Shown: positions 8,764 to 17,314 of the stretch, piece after piece
Position numbering within the stretch: the first letter of the stretch is position 1
Layout: every line of letters begins with the position of its first letter
Origin: Brevibacillus dissolubilis
GTDB taxonomy: Bacteria; Bacillota; Bacilli; Brevibacillales; Brevibacillaceae
Direction: 5' to 3'
NCBI RefSeq assembly: GCF_006170445.1
Contig: NZ_VCNA01000011.1
Span: forward strand, 94,178-158,177
DNA: 64,000 bases
Made by a program: the position numbers and the translations under genes
The notes under the pieces: generated by a model
Told to the model about the DNA's origin: nothing
What the model saw: only the letters and a program-made list of their open reading frames with translations
Databases searched by the model: none

Positions 8764-8817
8764 AAAAAGGGTTCCATCCGGGAAAACCGTTTCGTTTCCC
8801 AGGATGGAACCCTTTTT
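8764..8817. terminator. Bidirectional rho-independent terminator
   Basis: AAAAAGGGTTCCATCC (8764-8779) pairs with GGATGGAACCCTTTTT (8802-8817). The arms are flanked by A and T runs, so the hairpin can end both the membrane-protein transcript and the convergent iron-transport operon. Confidence 0.92.
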
Positions 8818-8847
8818 ACATAGGCTGTTCTTATTTCACTACTTTTC

Positions 8848-9819
8848 TTATTTCACTACGTTATCGATCTCTTTTGTCATTTCGGCGACAGAGATCAGAC
8901 CGCCACCGGAGAGATACCAGTAGTTCGGGTCAAGATACACGATAGTGCCGTTTTTGAATGCTTTTGTGCCTTTAACCAGCTCATTCTCAATCAGAGCTTT
9001 GGCTGCGGACTTGCCTTCTACAACTGCATCACGGTCGATGACGAACAGATAATCAGGGTCTTTTTCTACGATGTACTCAAAAGAAATGCTCTGACCATGG
9101 GTAGATACCTCGATGTTCTTGTCAACTGGAGTCACACCAAACACGTCATGGATGATACCGAAGCGTGAACCTGCGCCATAGGCACTGATTTTACCGCCGT
9201 TAGCCAGAATGATGAGACCGTTTTTGCCGCCAGCAGTTGCTTTTTCTTTCAAGCCTTTGATCGTTTCGTTGATCGCTGCAAGTTCTTTCTCTACTACATC
9301 TTCTTTGCCAAAAATCTGTCCGAGAGTCTTCGCATTTTCAGTGAAGGACTCCATGTATTTCTTGGTGTCTACAGCCATGAAGACGGTTGGAGCGATCTTG
9401 GAGAGTTCTTCATAGGATTCTTGTTGACGGCCGGAGATGATGATCAGATCTGGCTGGAGGGAGTTCAGCTTTTCAAAGTCTGGTTCTTTGATGCCGCCTG
9501 CGTTTTCATACTTCGCGTCTTCATATTTGGAGAGGTAGCTTGGAACGGAGTCTTTTGGCAGTGCGATTGGTTCCACGCCCAGTTTCTCCATGGTGTCCAG
9601 TACACCGTAGTCGAATACGACAACTTTTGCAGGGTTTTTCTTCACTTTGGTTTCACCCAGTTGGTGCTTTACGGTGATTTCTTCAGGGGCTTGTGTGGAT
9701 TCAGCAGCTTTTGGTGCTTCTGCTTGGTTGGAGTTAACTTCAGAAGTAGCTTGGCCGCACGCGGCTACAATTACGGCAAAAAACACCGTCATCAGAATCA
9801 TAGATAATTTGGCTTTCAT
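8848..9819 (-). CDS. Iron-siderophore ABC transporter substrate-binding lipoprotein (YclQ-like)
   Basis: A 323-residue solute-binding protein that would capture a ferric siderophore outside the membrane. The signal peptide ends in a lipobox, VAAC, with lipidated Cys21, followed by a Ser/Glu/Ala-rich linker. The two-lobed binding domain begins with VKHQLGETKVKKNPAKVVVF. An upstream ATG at 9846 is in frame but has no ribosome site; AGAGGTG lies before the ATG at 9819. It is the last gene of the four-gene operon, and gene order permease-permease-ATPase-binding protein matches Bacillus yclNOPQ, the petrobactin importer. The substrate is therefore likely petrobactin or another catecholate, by analogy only. 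Confidence 0.9.
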   Translation of the reverse strand: MKAKLSMILMTVFFAVIVAACGQATSEVNSNQAEAPKAAESTQAPEEITVKHQLGETKVKKNPAKVVVFDYGVLDTMEKLGVEPIALPKDSVPSYLSKYEDAKYENAGGIKEPDFEKLNSLQPDLIIISGRQQESYEELSKIAPTVFMAVDTKKYMESFTENAKTLGQIFGKEDVVEKELAAINETIKGLKEKATAGGKNGLIILANGGKISAYGAGSRFGIIHDVFGVTPVDKNIEVSTHGQSISFEYIVEKDPDYLFVIDRDAVVEGKSAAKALIENELVKGTKAFKNGTIVYLDPNYWYLSGGGLISVAEMTKEIDNVVK

Positions 9820-9903
9820 ATTGTTCACCTCTGACAAGTTTTTCATATAGGTAAATGAATGGGTAAATCATTCATTTGACTAACAAGGGTTGGGGTGCGG
9901 TTT

Positions 9904-10662
9904 TTACGTGAAATAGACACAGATTTGGTTCCCATTGATATTGTGGATCTCGAAATCCATCTCATAGATCTCCTTGAGCACGGTTGGATCGATGATCTCG
10001 TCTGTCGTGCCTTCTTTGATCACTTTGCCGTCTTTGAGCGCCACGATGTAATCGGAGTAGCAGGAGGCGAAGTTGATGTCGTGGATGACGATGATGATCG
10101 TTTTGTTCCATTCACGCACCAGCTTCTGAAGAACCTTCATGATCTGGACGGAATGCTTCATGTCGAGGTTGTTCAACGGTTCATCCAAGAGGATATACTC
10201 CGTATTTTGCGCCAGTACCATCGCCAGATAAGCTCGCTGTCTTTGACCGCCGCTTAATTGATCGAGGTATTTGTCCTGGATGTCTGTCAGCTCCATATAG
10301 GCGATGGCTTCCTCGACATATTTCCAGTCTTCTTTGGTCAGATTCCCCTGTGAATACGGGAAGCGTCCGAAGCTGACCAGATCTTTGATCGATAAGCGAA
10401 CATTGATATGGTTGGACTGCTTGAGAATCGAGATTTTTTTGGCGAGGTCGTTGCTGTTCCATTTGCTCAGTTCGCGGCCCTCGATGAACACCTCACCTTG
10501 GTCCATCTTGATCAGACGGCTCATCATCGACAGAACGGTACTTTTCCCTGCACCATTCGGCCCGATGAATGAAGTGATTTTACCTGTCGGGATCTGAAGG
10601 GACACATTCTCTACCACATTCTTGTTGCCATACTGTTTGGAAATGCCTCTTACCTCGATCAT
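9904..10662 (-). CDS. Iron-siderophore ABC transporter ATPase (YclP-like)
   Basis: A 252-residue ABC ATPase. Walker A is GPNGAGKST (34-42), the signature is LSGGQRQR (about 136-143) and Walker B is YILLDEP. The switch His lies in VIHDIN. It energises import by the two permeases encoded just upstream. Its ATG overlaps the stop of the second permease gene by four bases, so translation is coupled. Length and motifs are typical of the FepC/FecE family. Confidence 0.95.
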   Translation of the reverse strand: MIEVRGISKQYGNKNVVENVSLQIPTGKITSFIGPNGAGKSTVLSMMSRLIKMDQGEVFIEGRELSKWNSNDLAKKISILKQSNHINVRLSIKDLVSFGRFPYSQGNLTKEDWKYVEEAIAYMELTDIQDKYLDQLSGGQRQRAYLAMVLAQNTEYILLDEPLNNLDMKHSVQIMKVLQKLVREWNKTIIIVIHDINFASCYSDYIVALKDGKVIKEGTTDEIIDPTVLKEIYEMDFEIHNINGNQICVYFT

Positions 10663-11606
10663 GCTTTGTTCCCCTTTAACAGTAGATAGATAAAGTAAAC
10701 ACCGCCGACAAAATTGATAATGACACTCAGCGTAGTCGAGAAGGTGAAGACCCGCTCCACCAGAAGCTGGCCACCGACTAACGCAATCACACTGATCAGG
10801 ATCGAACCGAAGATCAGGGACGAGTGACGGTACGTCTTCATGAATTCATGGGTCACATTGGCGACCAGAATCCCAAGGAAGGTGATCGGCCCCACCAGTG
10901 CCGTCGCGATGGAGATCAGGATCGCTACGATGATTAAGAGTCTTTTGACTACATAATCATAGTTCACGCCCAGATTGACCGCCTGTTCCCGGCCGAGTGA
11001 CAAGATATCCAAGTACTTCGCGAATCTCATAAAATACAGGGTCACTGCAATGATCCCGGCAACCGAGAGCAGGAGCAGGTCTGTGTTTACATTGTTGAAG
11101 CTGGCGAACATCTTATCCTGCACAAGCAAGAATTCATTCGGGTCGATCAGCACTTGCATGAAGGTGGAGATGCTTTGGAAAAGGGTGCCGAAGATCAAGC
11201 CGACCAACAGCAGGTAATAGATGTTCTGTCCTTCCCGTTTGAACATGAAGTGATAGAGCAACAGGGCGAAGAGAACCATGAGTCCGACAGAGATCACGAA
11301 GCCCACATTTTTGCTCATCATCGTGAGCGTGGTGGCTCCCATCACGAAAAGAAACCCTGTCTGAATCAGCATATAAAGCGAATCCAACCCAATAATGCTC
11401 GGTGTCAGAATCCGGTTGTTGGTCACCGTCTGGAACACCATCGTCGAGAGCGAGATTGCTGCACCTGTCAGGATGATGGCAAAAATCTTCTTGCCCCTTC
11501 TCGGCAGGATGTAATCCCAGTTCCCACCGGCATCAATGACCATGTAGAAGACGACTAGCAGGATGGCGAGGATGGAAAGCGTACCAAGCTTTGCCTTGTT
11601 ATGCAT
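10659..11606 (-). CDS. Iron-siderophore ABC transporter permease (YclO-like)
   Basis: A 315-residue FecCD-type permease with about nine to ten membrane segments. The cytoplasmic coupling motif area reads LGREQAVNLGVNY (about 200-212) and the C-terminal part has VGPITFLGILVANVTHEF, both typical. It overlaps the first permease gene by eight bases and the ATPase gene by four. It should form a heterodimeric channel with the permease encoded by 11599-12549. Confidence 0.93.
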   Translation of the reverse strand: MHNKAKLGTLSILAILLVVFYMVIDAGGNWDYILPRRGKKIFAIILTGAAISLSTMVFQTVTNNRILTPSIIGLDSLYMLIQTGFLFVMGATTLTMMSKNVGFVISVGLMVLFALLLYHFMFKREGQNIYYLLLVGLIFGTLFQSISTFMQVLIDPNEFLLVQDKMFASFNNVNTDLLLLSVAGIIAVTLYFMRFAKYLDILSLGREQAVNLGVNYDYVVKRLLIIVAILISIATALVGPITFLGILVANVTHEFMKTYRHSSLIFGSILISVIALVGGQLLVERVFTFSTTLSVIINFVGGVYFIYLLLKGNKA

Positions 11607-12549
11607 AAGCTCTCCCCCTCATCAACATATACAGGAAGATCCCGCTTCCCAGCACACCCACCGTCAATCCGATTGAGACCTCATACGGATAGATGATGAC
11701 CCGGCCCAGAATGTCACAGAACAGGACAAACACGACTCCGAGCAATGCGGTGTGTGGCAGGCTCTTTTTCAGGTTATCGCCTTGATAGATACTGACGATA
11801 TTGGGGATGATCAATCCGAGGAACGGCAGCATCCCGACGGTCAGCACGACAAGCGCGGATACGAGCGCTACGATCGTCAGACCGATGTTGACGATCTTTT
11901 TATGATTCAGGCCAAGATTGGTGGAGAACTCTTCCCCCATCCCGGCAATGGTGAACTTATTGGCGTACAGGTAAGCGACGATGAGAATCGGGATACTTAT
12001 GTACAGCATTTCGTAGCGGCCCTTCATAATCACGGAGAAATCACCTTGCAGCCACGCGGACATGTTCTGGATCAAATCATATTTATAGGCAAAGAAAGTG
12101 GTTGCTGAGCTGACGATATTGCCAAACATCAAACCGACCAGCGGAATGAAGATAGGATCTTTGTATTTCACTCTCTCCAAAATTTTCATAAAGATGAACG
12201 TGCCAAGCAAAGCAAAGACGAAGGCAACCAGCATCTTTTGCAACGGACTGGCCGAGGTAAACAGCAGCATAGAGATCAATATCCCAAACCGGGCAGAATC
12301 CATGGTACCAGCCGTCGTCGGAGAGACAAATTTATTGCGGCTGAGCTGCTGCATGATCAAACCGACGACACTCATGCTCATACCCGCTATGATGATACTG
12401 ATCAGACGGGGCAGCCGGCTGACCAATAAGATTTGCAGTTTTTCATCACTTAGATGGAAGAGATCAAGCGGTGAAATGTCCTTCACACCAACAAAAACCG
12501 ATGTGACCGATAAGATCAGGAATGCCAGGAGTAAATATCTTGTTTTCAT
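11599..12549 (-). CDS. Iron-siderophore ABC transporter permease (YclN-like)
   Basis: A 316-residue FecCD-type permease, first gene of the operon. It begins MKTRYLLLAFLIL and has about nine membrane segments, with the motif GEEFSTNLGLNHKK near 205 and MLPFLGLIIPNI near 245. GGAGGAG lies about twelve bases before the ATG. A consensus promoter and Fur boxes lie immediately upstream, so expression should rise when iron is scarce. Confidence 0.93.
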   Translation of the reverse strand: MKTRYLLLAFLILSVTSVFVGVKDISPLDLFHLSDEKLQILLVSRLPRLISIIIAGMSMSVVGLIMQQLSRNKFVSPTTAGTMDSARFGILISMLLFTSASPLQKMLVAFVFALLGTFIFMKILERVKYKDPIFIPLVGLMFGNIVSSATTFFAYKYDLIQNMSAWLQGDFSVIMKGRYEMLYISIPILIVAYLYANKFTIAGMGEEFSTNLGLNHKKIVNIGLTIVALVSALVVLTVGMLPFLGLIIPNIVSIYQGDNLKKSLPHTALLGVVFVLFCDILGRVIIYPYEVSIGLTVGVLGSGIFLYMLMRGRAYA

Positions 12550-12595
12550 AATCTCTGCTTACTCCTCCTCCGTTTTATCCACTAGACAGTAGTAA

Positions 12596-12626
12596 TGATA
12601 TTCATTATCATTGAGAATGATTAACA
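12596..12626 (-). promoter_or_regulatory. Tandem Fur boxes
   Basis: The 7-1-7 site TGATATTCATTATCA (12596-12610) differs from the Fur consensus by one base. A second, weaker site, TGAGAATGATTAACA, follows at 12612-12626. They lie just downstream of the promoter at 12633-12660, where bound Fur-iron would block transcription of the siderophore importer. Confidence 0.88.
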
Positions 12627-12632
12627 ATACCG

Positions 12633-12660
12633 ATTATACTTGATTATCTTATTTTGTCAA
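12633..12660 (-). promoter_or_regulatory. Sigma-A promoter of the iron importer operon
   Basis: On the minus strand TTGACA (12655-12660), a 16-base spacer and TATAAT (12633-12638) match the consensus exactly. Transcription would begin within the Fur boxes. Confidence 0.85.
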
Positions 12661-12703
12661 ATATTTTAGGCTAAAAATATAGAAATTTGTTTCACGGGCA
12701 TAA

Positions 12704-12744
12704 AAAAATCAGCCGATCTCCAGGCTTGGCAGAGATCGGCTGAT
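12704..12744 (-). terminator. Terminator of the envelope acylation operon
   Basis: ATCAGCCGATCTC (12708-12720) pairs with GAGATCGGCTGAT (12732-12744). Read on the minus strand the hairpin is followed by a T run, 18 bases after the microprotein stop codon. Confidence 0.88.
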
Positions 12745-12761
12745 GCTTATTTTAGCAGGTA

Positions 12762-12872
12762 TTAAAAATCAGTGTAGATAAACTTGGACTCGACGCCTGT
12801 GCTTGCCATAACCACCCAGATGATCACGATCACCCAGAACGCGACACTGTACAGATAATGAAGGAGTTTCAT
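12762..12872 (-). CDS. DltX-like transmembrane microprotein with C-terminal FIYTDF motif
   Basis: A 36-codon gene starts five bases after the MBOAT stop. The protein begins MKLLHYLYSVAFWVIV, has one hydrophobic segment (about 7-23), and ends exactly in FIYTDF. In the Dlt pathway the microprotein DltX carries an acyl group on the Tyr of a C-terminal hexapeptide, passing it from the MBOAT protein DltB to the SGNH transferase DltD. The size, topology, hexapeptide and position beside an MBOAT and an SGNH gene all match. GGGGGCG within the MBOAT end can serve as ribosome site. It is too short for most gene finders. No DltA or DltC gene is nearby, so the acyl group may not be D-alanine. Function is inferred. 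Confidence 0.8.
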   Translation of the reverse strand: MKLLHYLYSVAFWVIVIIWVVMASTGVESKFIYTDF

Positions 12873-12877
12873 CGCTC

Positions 12878-14152
12878 TTACGCCCCCATGAACATTTTAT
12901 AGATCACATGTATGGCTGTGGAAAAATCGCAGTAGAAGAAAATCCAGCCAAACGCGACGAAGTGAAACGTGAGCAGGATCGCAAACACCTGACCGAGACT
13001 CTCGATGCGCGGCGGGCCCATCTTGTCTGACTTCTTCGTCACCGGCTTAGGGAACGGCTCTGGATTGCGCTTCTTTTTCCATACGGTGTAGAAGCGGACG
13101 ATGGCGATCCCCATCCCGTGATAGAAGCCCCAGAAGACAAAATGCCAAGCAGCTCCGTGCCACAGACCGCTGACAGACATGGCGATCAGCGAGTTGCGTG
13201 CGGCAAAAGCGACACTGCCACGATTGCCCCCGAGTGGGATATAGACATAGTCCCGAATCCAGCTGGAGAGCGACATGTGCCAGTTGTTCCAGAACTCCGC
13301 GACATTGCGCTGGAGATACGGGTAGTTGAAGTTCTCCGGCACACGGTAGCCGAACAGTCTGGCACTACCGATGGCGATATCGGAATACCCGGAGAAATCG
13401 AAGAAGATCTTGATCGCATAGGCATACATGGCAATCCAGAGGTCCCACGTAGTAGCGGTCGCAGGTGTAAGCATATAGTTGGCGTACGGGGTCATCTGAT
13501 CGGCAATCACGACTTTTTTGAACAGACCAATCAGGATACGATACAGACCCTCATACAGATATTCTTTACGGAATGTCCCCATCTCGACTGTCTGGTCATT
13601 AAACGGTGTATACCGCTTGATCGGACCAGATACCAGCGTCGGGAAGTACATGATGAACAGAGCAAATTGGAACGGCCCTGTCTTCTTCGCATGCCCGTGA
13701 TAGACATCAACCGCATAGTGGATGAATTCGAACACGAAGAACGACAGTCCAAGCGGTACCACCATCTCCGGCAGGGCGAAGGCTTTTTCATAATCGATCA
13801 GGGCAAAAATCTCATTCAGCGTACTGACAGCCATTTTCAAGTACTTATAATAAGCAAGGATGGCGACGGAGAACAGAATGATCGCGGTCAGATAGAACTT
13901 CGGATTCTGATGCCAAGGCAGCTTCTCCCCTTGGTCGGCCCTCGGCTTGTACTCAAAAATCTTGAGTGAGAGCGTATACACCACGACGGTCATCACCAGA
14001 ATCAACAGTGTATGCCACGGAAAATGGTAAGTAAAAAAGAGATAGCTCGCAAACAACAGCACGTGTGCCCGATACCGGCTCGGCACCGCGAACCAGTAGA
14101 TCAGTAACGTCAGTAAGGAAAAGGCCGCGTAGACCCATGTATTAAAAATCAA
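12878..14152 (-). CDS. MBOAT-family O-acyltransferase (AlgI/DltB-like)
   Basis: A roughly 424-residue polytopic membrane protein of the AlgI/DltB group, which moves acyl groups across or at the membrane for envelope polysaccharide modification. The catalytic His region reads SGLWHGAAWHF, followed by FWGFYHG, and the typical PKRYTPF-like segment is GPIKRYTPF. An upstream GTG/ATG-type start at 14182 is possible, but the TTG at 14152 overlaps the previous gene's stop (TTGA) with AAGGAG eleven bases ahead. The protein ends in MFMGA, without the C-terminal acyl-shuttle hexapeptide that some MBOATs carry; that motif is supplied by the adjacent microprotein. Confidence 0.88.
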   Translation of the reverse strand: MIFNTWVYAAFSLLTLLIYWFAVPSRYRAHVLLFASYLFFTYHFPWHTLLILVMTVVVYTLSLKIFEYKPRADQGEKLPWHQNPKFYLTAIILFSVAILAYYKYLKMAVSTLNEIFALIDYEKAFALPEMVVPLGLSFFVFEFIHYAVDVYHGHAKKTGPFQFALFIMYFPTLVSGPIKRYTPFNDQTVEMGTFRKEYLYEGLYRILIGLFKKVVIADQMTPYANYMLTPATATTWDLWIAMYAYAIKIFFDFSGYSDIAIGSARLFGYRVPENFNYPYLQRNVAEFWNNWHMSLSSWIRDYVYIPLGGNRGSVAFAARNSLIAMSVSGLWHGAAWHFVFWGFYHGMGIAIVRFYTVWKKKRNPEPFPKPVTKKSDKMGPPRIESLGQVFAILLTFHFVAFGWIFFYCDFSTAIHVIYKMFMGA

Positions 14153-15234
14153 GGCTGCGTCAACTCCTTCCCTCGAAGCCAAGGCCCGATATCTTCCTGA
14201 AGCTTTTGGGCGATGATTCGGTTGCCTTCACGCATCGGATGGAGCGAGTCAGTGAAGTGCTGGCTTGGGATCAGCTTTTCATAATCGACATAGATGGCGC
14301 CGTGCTGGACAATCTGCTCAGACAAGACCTGTACGTTCTGAGTGTAGCCCACCCGGTCGATCATATCGTACTGAGCCATCATCTCCTGATTGAGCGGAAT
14401 ATTAAACACCAGCATACGTGCTCCGTCTTCCTTCACGGTCTCAAGCATATAATGGAAGAAACGAAGATAGGTATCGTCTTCCTCTACAGGGACAGCCCCG
14501 CGCTTCGCGGAATTCTTCACTTTTTCCGTCCAATCTGACTTGTACCACGGCTCCAGATTGACCGGTGGGATCTCGTCATAGATGCCTTTTACCTCTTCTT
14601 CATATCGGTCATTGAGAATCTCGCGGTAGGTATAGAGCTTCCAGGTGTTGGTCACCCACAGCTGCAGCTGATCCTCGATACGGCTGCGGTCAGCGAGTGC
14701 CTTGTCTCCCTGTGCGAGCACTTCATAGAGAGATTCACCGTGATGATACTTGCTGGCAAGCTCCGGCGTCGCTTTGAAGAAGTTGACCGGCTTCTTGGTG
14801 AAATGTCCAGTGTTGAGGTCATAGACCACAATATCTCTGCTGTCCAATTCAAGCGACTTCAGGATAAAGTAGACATCAATCGGTGCGGCACCGCTCAACG
14901 CTACGTTATAGACATGATAAGGTGATCCAGTCTGCGCCAAATCTTGCTGCAAAAAGGAAGAGATCGTCTCAGAGCCGCTCCCCACTCCCCCGCCGTGAAT
15001 GACAGAATCGCCAGTCAAGATCACTTTGGGTGCCGGGTCAGCATTAATCAGGTCAACAAGCGCTTTCAATTCCCCATAGGAAAACCGGGTGGACAGACGG
15101 TACTCCGGTGTGGCCTGTACTTTTGGGGCGATCAGTCTTGGAATGACAAACGTATCAATAAGCGCCAGGGCAATCACCACCAGAATGATCACCAGCGCGT
15201 TCATGCGTGGTCGTAGGAAATCTTTCAACAGCAT
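14149..15234 (-). CDS. Membrane-anchored SGNH-fold protein (DltD/AlgJ-like acyltransferase or esterase)
   Basis: A 361-residue protein with one N-terminal membrane segment (about 12-30) and an extracellular SGNH-type domain. The nucleophile motif is LTGDSVIHGGG with Ser77, and the Asp/His pair is in HFTDSLHP (D329, H332). These are the expected catalytic residues. In Dlt and alginate systems such proteins perform the final acyl transfer to the polymer. It is the first gene of the trio, with AAGGATGA before the ATG and a good promoter upstream. The target polymer is unknown. Confidence 0.85.
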   Translation of the reverse strand: MLLKDFLRPRMNALVIILVVIALALIDTFVIPRLIAPKVQATPEYRLSTRFSYGELKALVDLINADPAPKVILTGDSVIHGGGVGSGSETISSFLQQDLAQTGSPYHVYNVALSGAAPIDVYFILKSLELDSRDIVVYDLNTGHFTKKPVNFFKATPELASKYHHGESLYEVLAQGDKALADRSRIEDQLQLWVTNTWKLYTYREILNDRYEEEVKGIYDEIPPVNLEPWYKSDWTEKVKNSAKRGAVPVEEDDTYLRFFHYMLETVKEDGARMLVFNIPLNQEMMAQYDMIDRVGYTQNVQVLSEQIVQHGAIYVDYEKLIPSQHFTDSLHPMREGNRIIAQKLQEDIGPWLRGKELTQP

Positions 15235-15261
15235 TCATCCTTTTCCAAAAGGTCTTTCTTG

Positions 15262-15289
15262 ATTTTATCAGTTGAGGGAAACATGTCAA
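15262..15289 (-). promoter_or_regulatory. Sigma-A promoter of the envelope acylation operon
   Basis: TTGACA (15284-15289), a 16-base spacer and TAAAAT (15262-15267) on the minus strand, about 28 bases before the SGNH gene start. Confidence 0.75.
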
Positions 15290-15385
15290 TATAAGAGAGG
15301 AAAGGTTGTCTGCTGGTATAATCGTATGGGTTCGAATACGTGGACAAAAAAAGAGCCCAAAGGCCCCTAAACCGTCTTTTGACAG

Positions 15386-15823
15386 TTACTTCACCAATCC
15401 TGCTCTCAAGGTTGTAATGCCGAATTCTACGTAAGCTTTTAAGCAGGTCAGCATATAGACCCAGCCTTCTTTGTTGTCGATCAGCTTAGGCAGCAGGTCT
15501 TCATCATCGTCACGAAAGCCCTCTTCGTTCACTACAATAATGGTACTCGCATGATCCGACTCTTCCAATGTAATCGTAACAAGATGCCGCTCCTCACCTT
15601 CCCCCCAATAGAACGCGATTCTATGGTTTGGCTCCACTTCGGCTACTTCTATATCAAATTGCGCATGATATTCTTCATAGCTCAATGTAACGGTCTTCCC
15701 TTGCTCCCATCTGGCCGAACTGGATGAGAACCAAAACTGTTTGATTTTTGCCGGGTCAACGAAGGCTTCAAATACTTCATGAGCTGGTTTTTCTATTTTC
15801 ATTTTCGTAAGGTTGTTCACCAA
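15386..15823 (-). CDS. SRPBCC (AHSA1/START-like) domain protein
   Basis: A 145-residue protein with the layout of AHSA1-type SRPBCC domains: an N-terminal MKIEKPAHEVFEAFVDPAKIKQFW segment in two parts, and a C-terminal helix DNKEGWVYMLTCLKAYVE. This fold binds hydrophobic ligands; no function can be assigned. The start is uncertain: TTG (15823) or the next codon GTG follow an AGAGAG stretch, while the ATG at residue 8 lacks a ribosome site. It follows a second SRPBCC gene by 41 bases. A weak hairpin with a T run at about 15345-15368 may end the unit. Confidence 0.82.
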   Translation of the reverse strand: MVNNLTKMKIEKPAHEVFEAFVDPAKIKQFWFSSSSARWEQGKTVTLSYEEYHAQFDIEVAEVEPNHRIAFYWGEGEERHLVTITLEESDHASTIIVVNEEGFRDDDEDLLPKLIDNKEGWVYMLTCLKAYVEFGITTLRAGLVK

Positions 15824-15864
15824 AAATCAACTCTCTTTCCGATCTGATTATGATCCTTTCAGGC

Positions 15865-16320
15865 TTAGATGGAGATGGGCGGCAAGGTCTTTCCGGTTTC
15901 AAGAAGGCTTTTGAGGTTACTCAGAATGGCTGGCCATCCATTATTTAATCCCTCAAAGGTATCGTCCGAATCCATCAGGTCAGCAGGCAACAGATTCTCA
16001 TGCGTAAGCGTTAATTTGACAGTCGATTCCATTGGCTTCAACTTAAAAGTAACCTGTGACGGTTGCTCGCGGTCGGTTTGATCTGCTACATAATTCCACG
16101 TAAAAGACAGGATGCGATGCGGCTCGCACTTTAGTATTGTTCCGTAATCGGTAACTTGTCCATTCCGCGAATAGGTAATGCTTGAACCCTCTTGCCAATC
16201 GGATTCGATTTTGCTTCCGAAGAAGTATTTTTCGGTAAAATCGCCGCTGGTCAAAGCTTCCCAGAGCTTTTCGGGGGTCGTAGCGATGTAGGTGACATAG
16301 ACGAATGTCGTATCAGTCAT
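15865..16320 (-). CDS. SRPBCC (AHSA1-like) domain protein
   Basis: A 151-residue AHSA1-type protein, beginning MTDTTFVYVTYIATTPEKLW and ending with the helix NGWPAILSNLKSLLETG. The longer frame to 16353 is less likely, because GAGGAGG sits six bases before the ATG at 16320. In many Bacilli such genes accompany an ArsR-type regulator; none is adjacent here. The pair with 15386-15823 suggests duplication or a two-component stress response, but nothing in the sequence fixes the role. Confidence 0.85.
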   Translation of the reverse strand: MTDTTFVYVTYIATTPEKLWEALTSGDFTEKYFFGSKIESDWQEGSSITYSRNGQVTDYGTILKCEPHRILSFTWNYVADQTDREQPSQVTFKLKPMESTVKLTLTHENLLPADLMDSDDTFEGLNNGWPAILSNLKSLLETGKTLPPISI

Positions 16321-16416
16321 ATTGCTCCTCCTCACGTTTCTATTTTCGTTCACGCAATGCGTCTATCCGGTTGCATGGTATCGTTTACCTATTGATCAAT
16401 TCTCCCAAAAACGCGG

Positions 16417-16462
16417 CAAAACACCCTGTATCACTTCCGAAAAAGCGATACAGGGTGTTTTT
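16417..16462. terminator. Terminator after the amidase gene
   Basis: AAAACACCCTGTATC (16417-16431) pairs with GATACAGGGTGTTTT (16447-16461). T runs occur on both sides, so it can work in both directions. It lies 30 bases past the amidase stop. Confidence 0.9.
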
Positions 16463-16492
16463 AGGAGTAGATGGTATCAGTTCCGTTAAATC

Positions 16493-17242
16493 TTAGAAAC
16501 CCCACCAGTAAACGTGCATACCTTGAGCATATTGGGTAGCGAGGGATTGACGGAAAGTAGTGGTACCCAGTTTGCTAGCATCGGTTGGGTTGGTGATGAA
16601 ACCAGTTTCACCGAGGATTGCTGGCATGTTGGTGTATTTCAGTACATAGAATTCAGCTGTTTTGATACCACGCAGAGTGGAGTAGGAAGCTTTCAGCTTG
16701 TTGTAAACAGCAGTAGCGAGGTTGAGACCGGTGGTGCTGCCTGGGTAGTAGTAAACTTCCAGACCGTTAGGGGTAGAAGTGCTGTAAGAGTTGATGTGCA
16801 TGGAAGTGAAGAAGTTAGCACCTTTGCTGTTCGCGTAGGAAGCGCGAGCATCGAGGGATACATAAGTGTCAGAAGTACGGGTTTGGTATGGTGTGAAACC
16901 ATAGTTAGCGGACATGTAGGATTTAGTGCGGTTAGCGATATCGAGAGTGAGGTCTGCTTCGCGGAGACCGTTACCTACTGCACCTGGGTCAGAACCACCG
17001 TGACCTGGGTCAAGTACTACGATTGGGTTTGCATCGGTAGTGATACCTTCTGCGTTGTTTTTCTCTTTGTCGTTTTTCGCTTTTTTCTCAGCGTCGAAGT
17101 TAGCTGGAGCTGGAGCAGCATCCCAGTTTGCTTCGTTTGCGATTTCTGGACCATTGTTTCCGCCTTTTTCAGCGAAAGCAGCGCCAGTTGCAGACAGCAT
17201 GCTGAGAGCTACGAGTGAGGTTACGAGAGCACGTTTTTTCAT
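16493..17242 (-). CDS. Secreted N-acetylmuramoyl-L-alanine amidase (Amidase_3)
   Basis: A 249-residue peptidoglycan hydrolase that would cut the bond between N-acetylmuramic acid and L-alanine outside the cell. A signal peptide (1-24, ending AAFA) is followed by a charged linker rich in Lys/Glu/Asn. The catalytic domain (about 74-249) has zinc ligands His81 (DPGHGG), Glu95 (READ) and His149 (SMHINS), and catalytic Glu212 (GETGF). No SH3, LysM or SLH wall-binding domain is present, so it may be freely secreted. Codon use is strongly biased to common codons, suggesting high expression. It is followed by a terminator and appears to be its own unit, 72 bases after the PrsA-like gene. Confidence 0.95.
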   Translation of the reverse strand: MKKRALVTSLVALSMLSATGAAFAEKGGNNGPEIANEANWDAAPAPANFDAEKKAKNDKEKNNAEGITTDANPIVVLDPGHGGSDPGAVGNGLREADLTLDIANRTKSYMSANYGFTPYQTRTSDTYVSLDARASYANSKGANFFTSMHINSYSTSTPNGLEVYYYPGSTTGLNLATAVYNKLKASYSTLRGIKTAEFYVLKYTNMPAILGETGFITNPTDASKLGTTTFRQSLATQYAQGMHVYWWGF

Positions 17243-17314
17243 TCTAAATCTCTCCTTTTTCTAATAAGTATTATCTATACGACACGCTAAGGCGTCTCGA
17301 ATAGCGAGGGTTGG

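Noticed and set aside
15345..15368. Terminator after the SRPBCC pair
   Set aside because: The stem is only five or six pairs with a mismatch. I mention it with the gene but do not list it as a feature.
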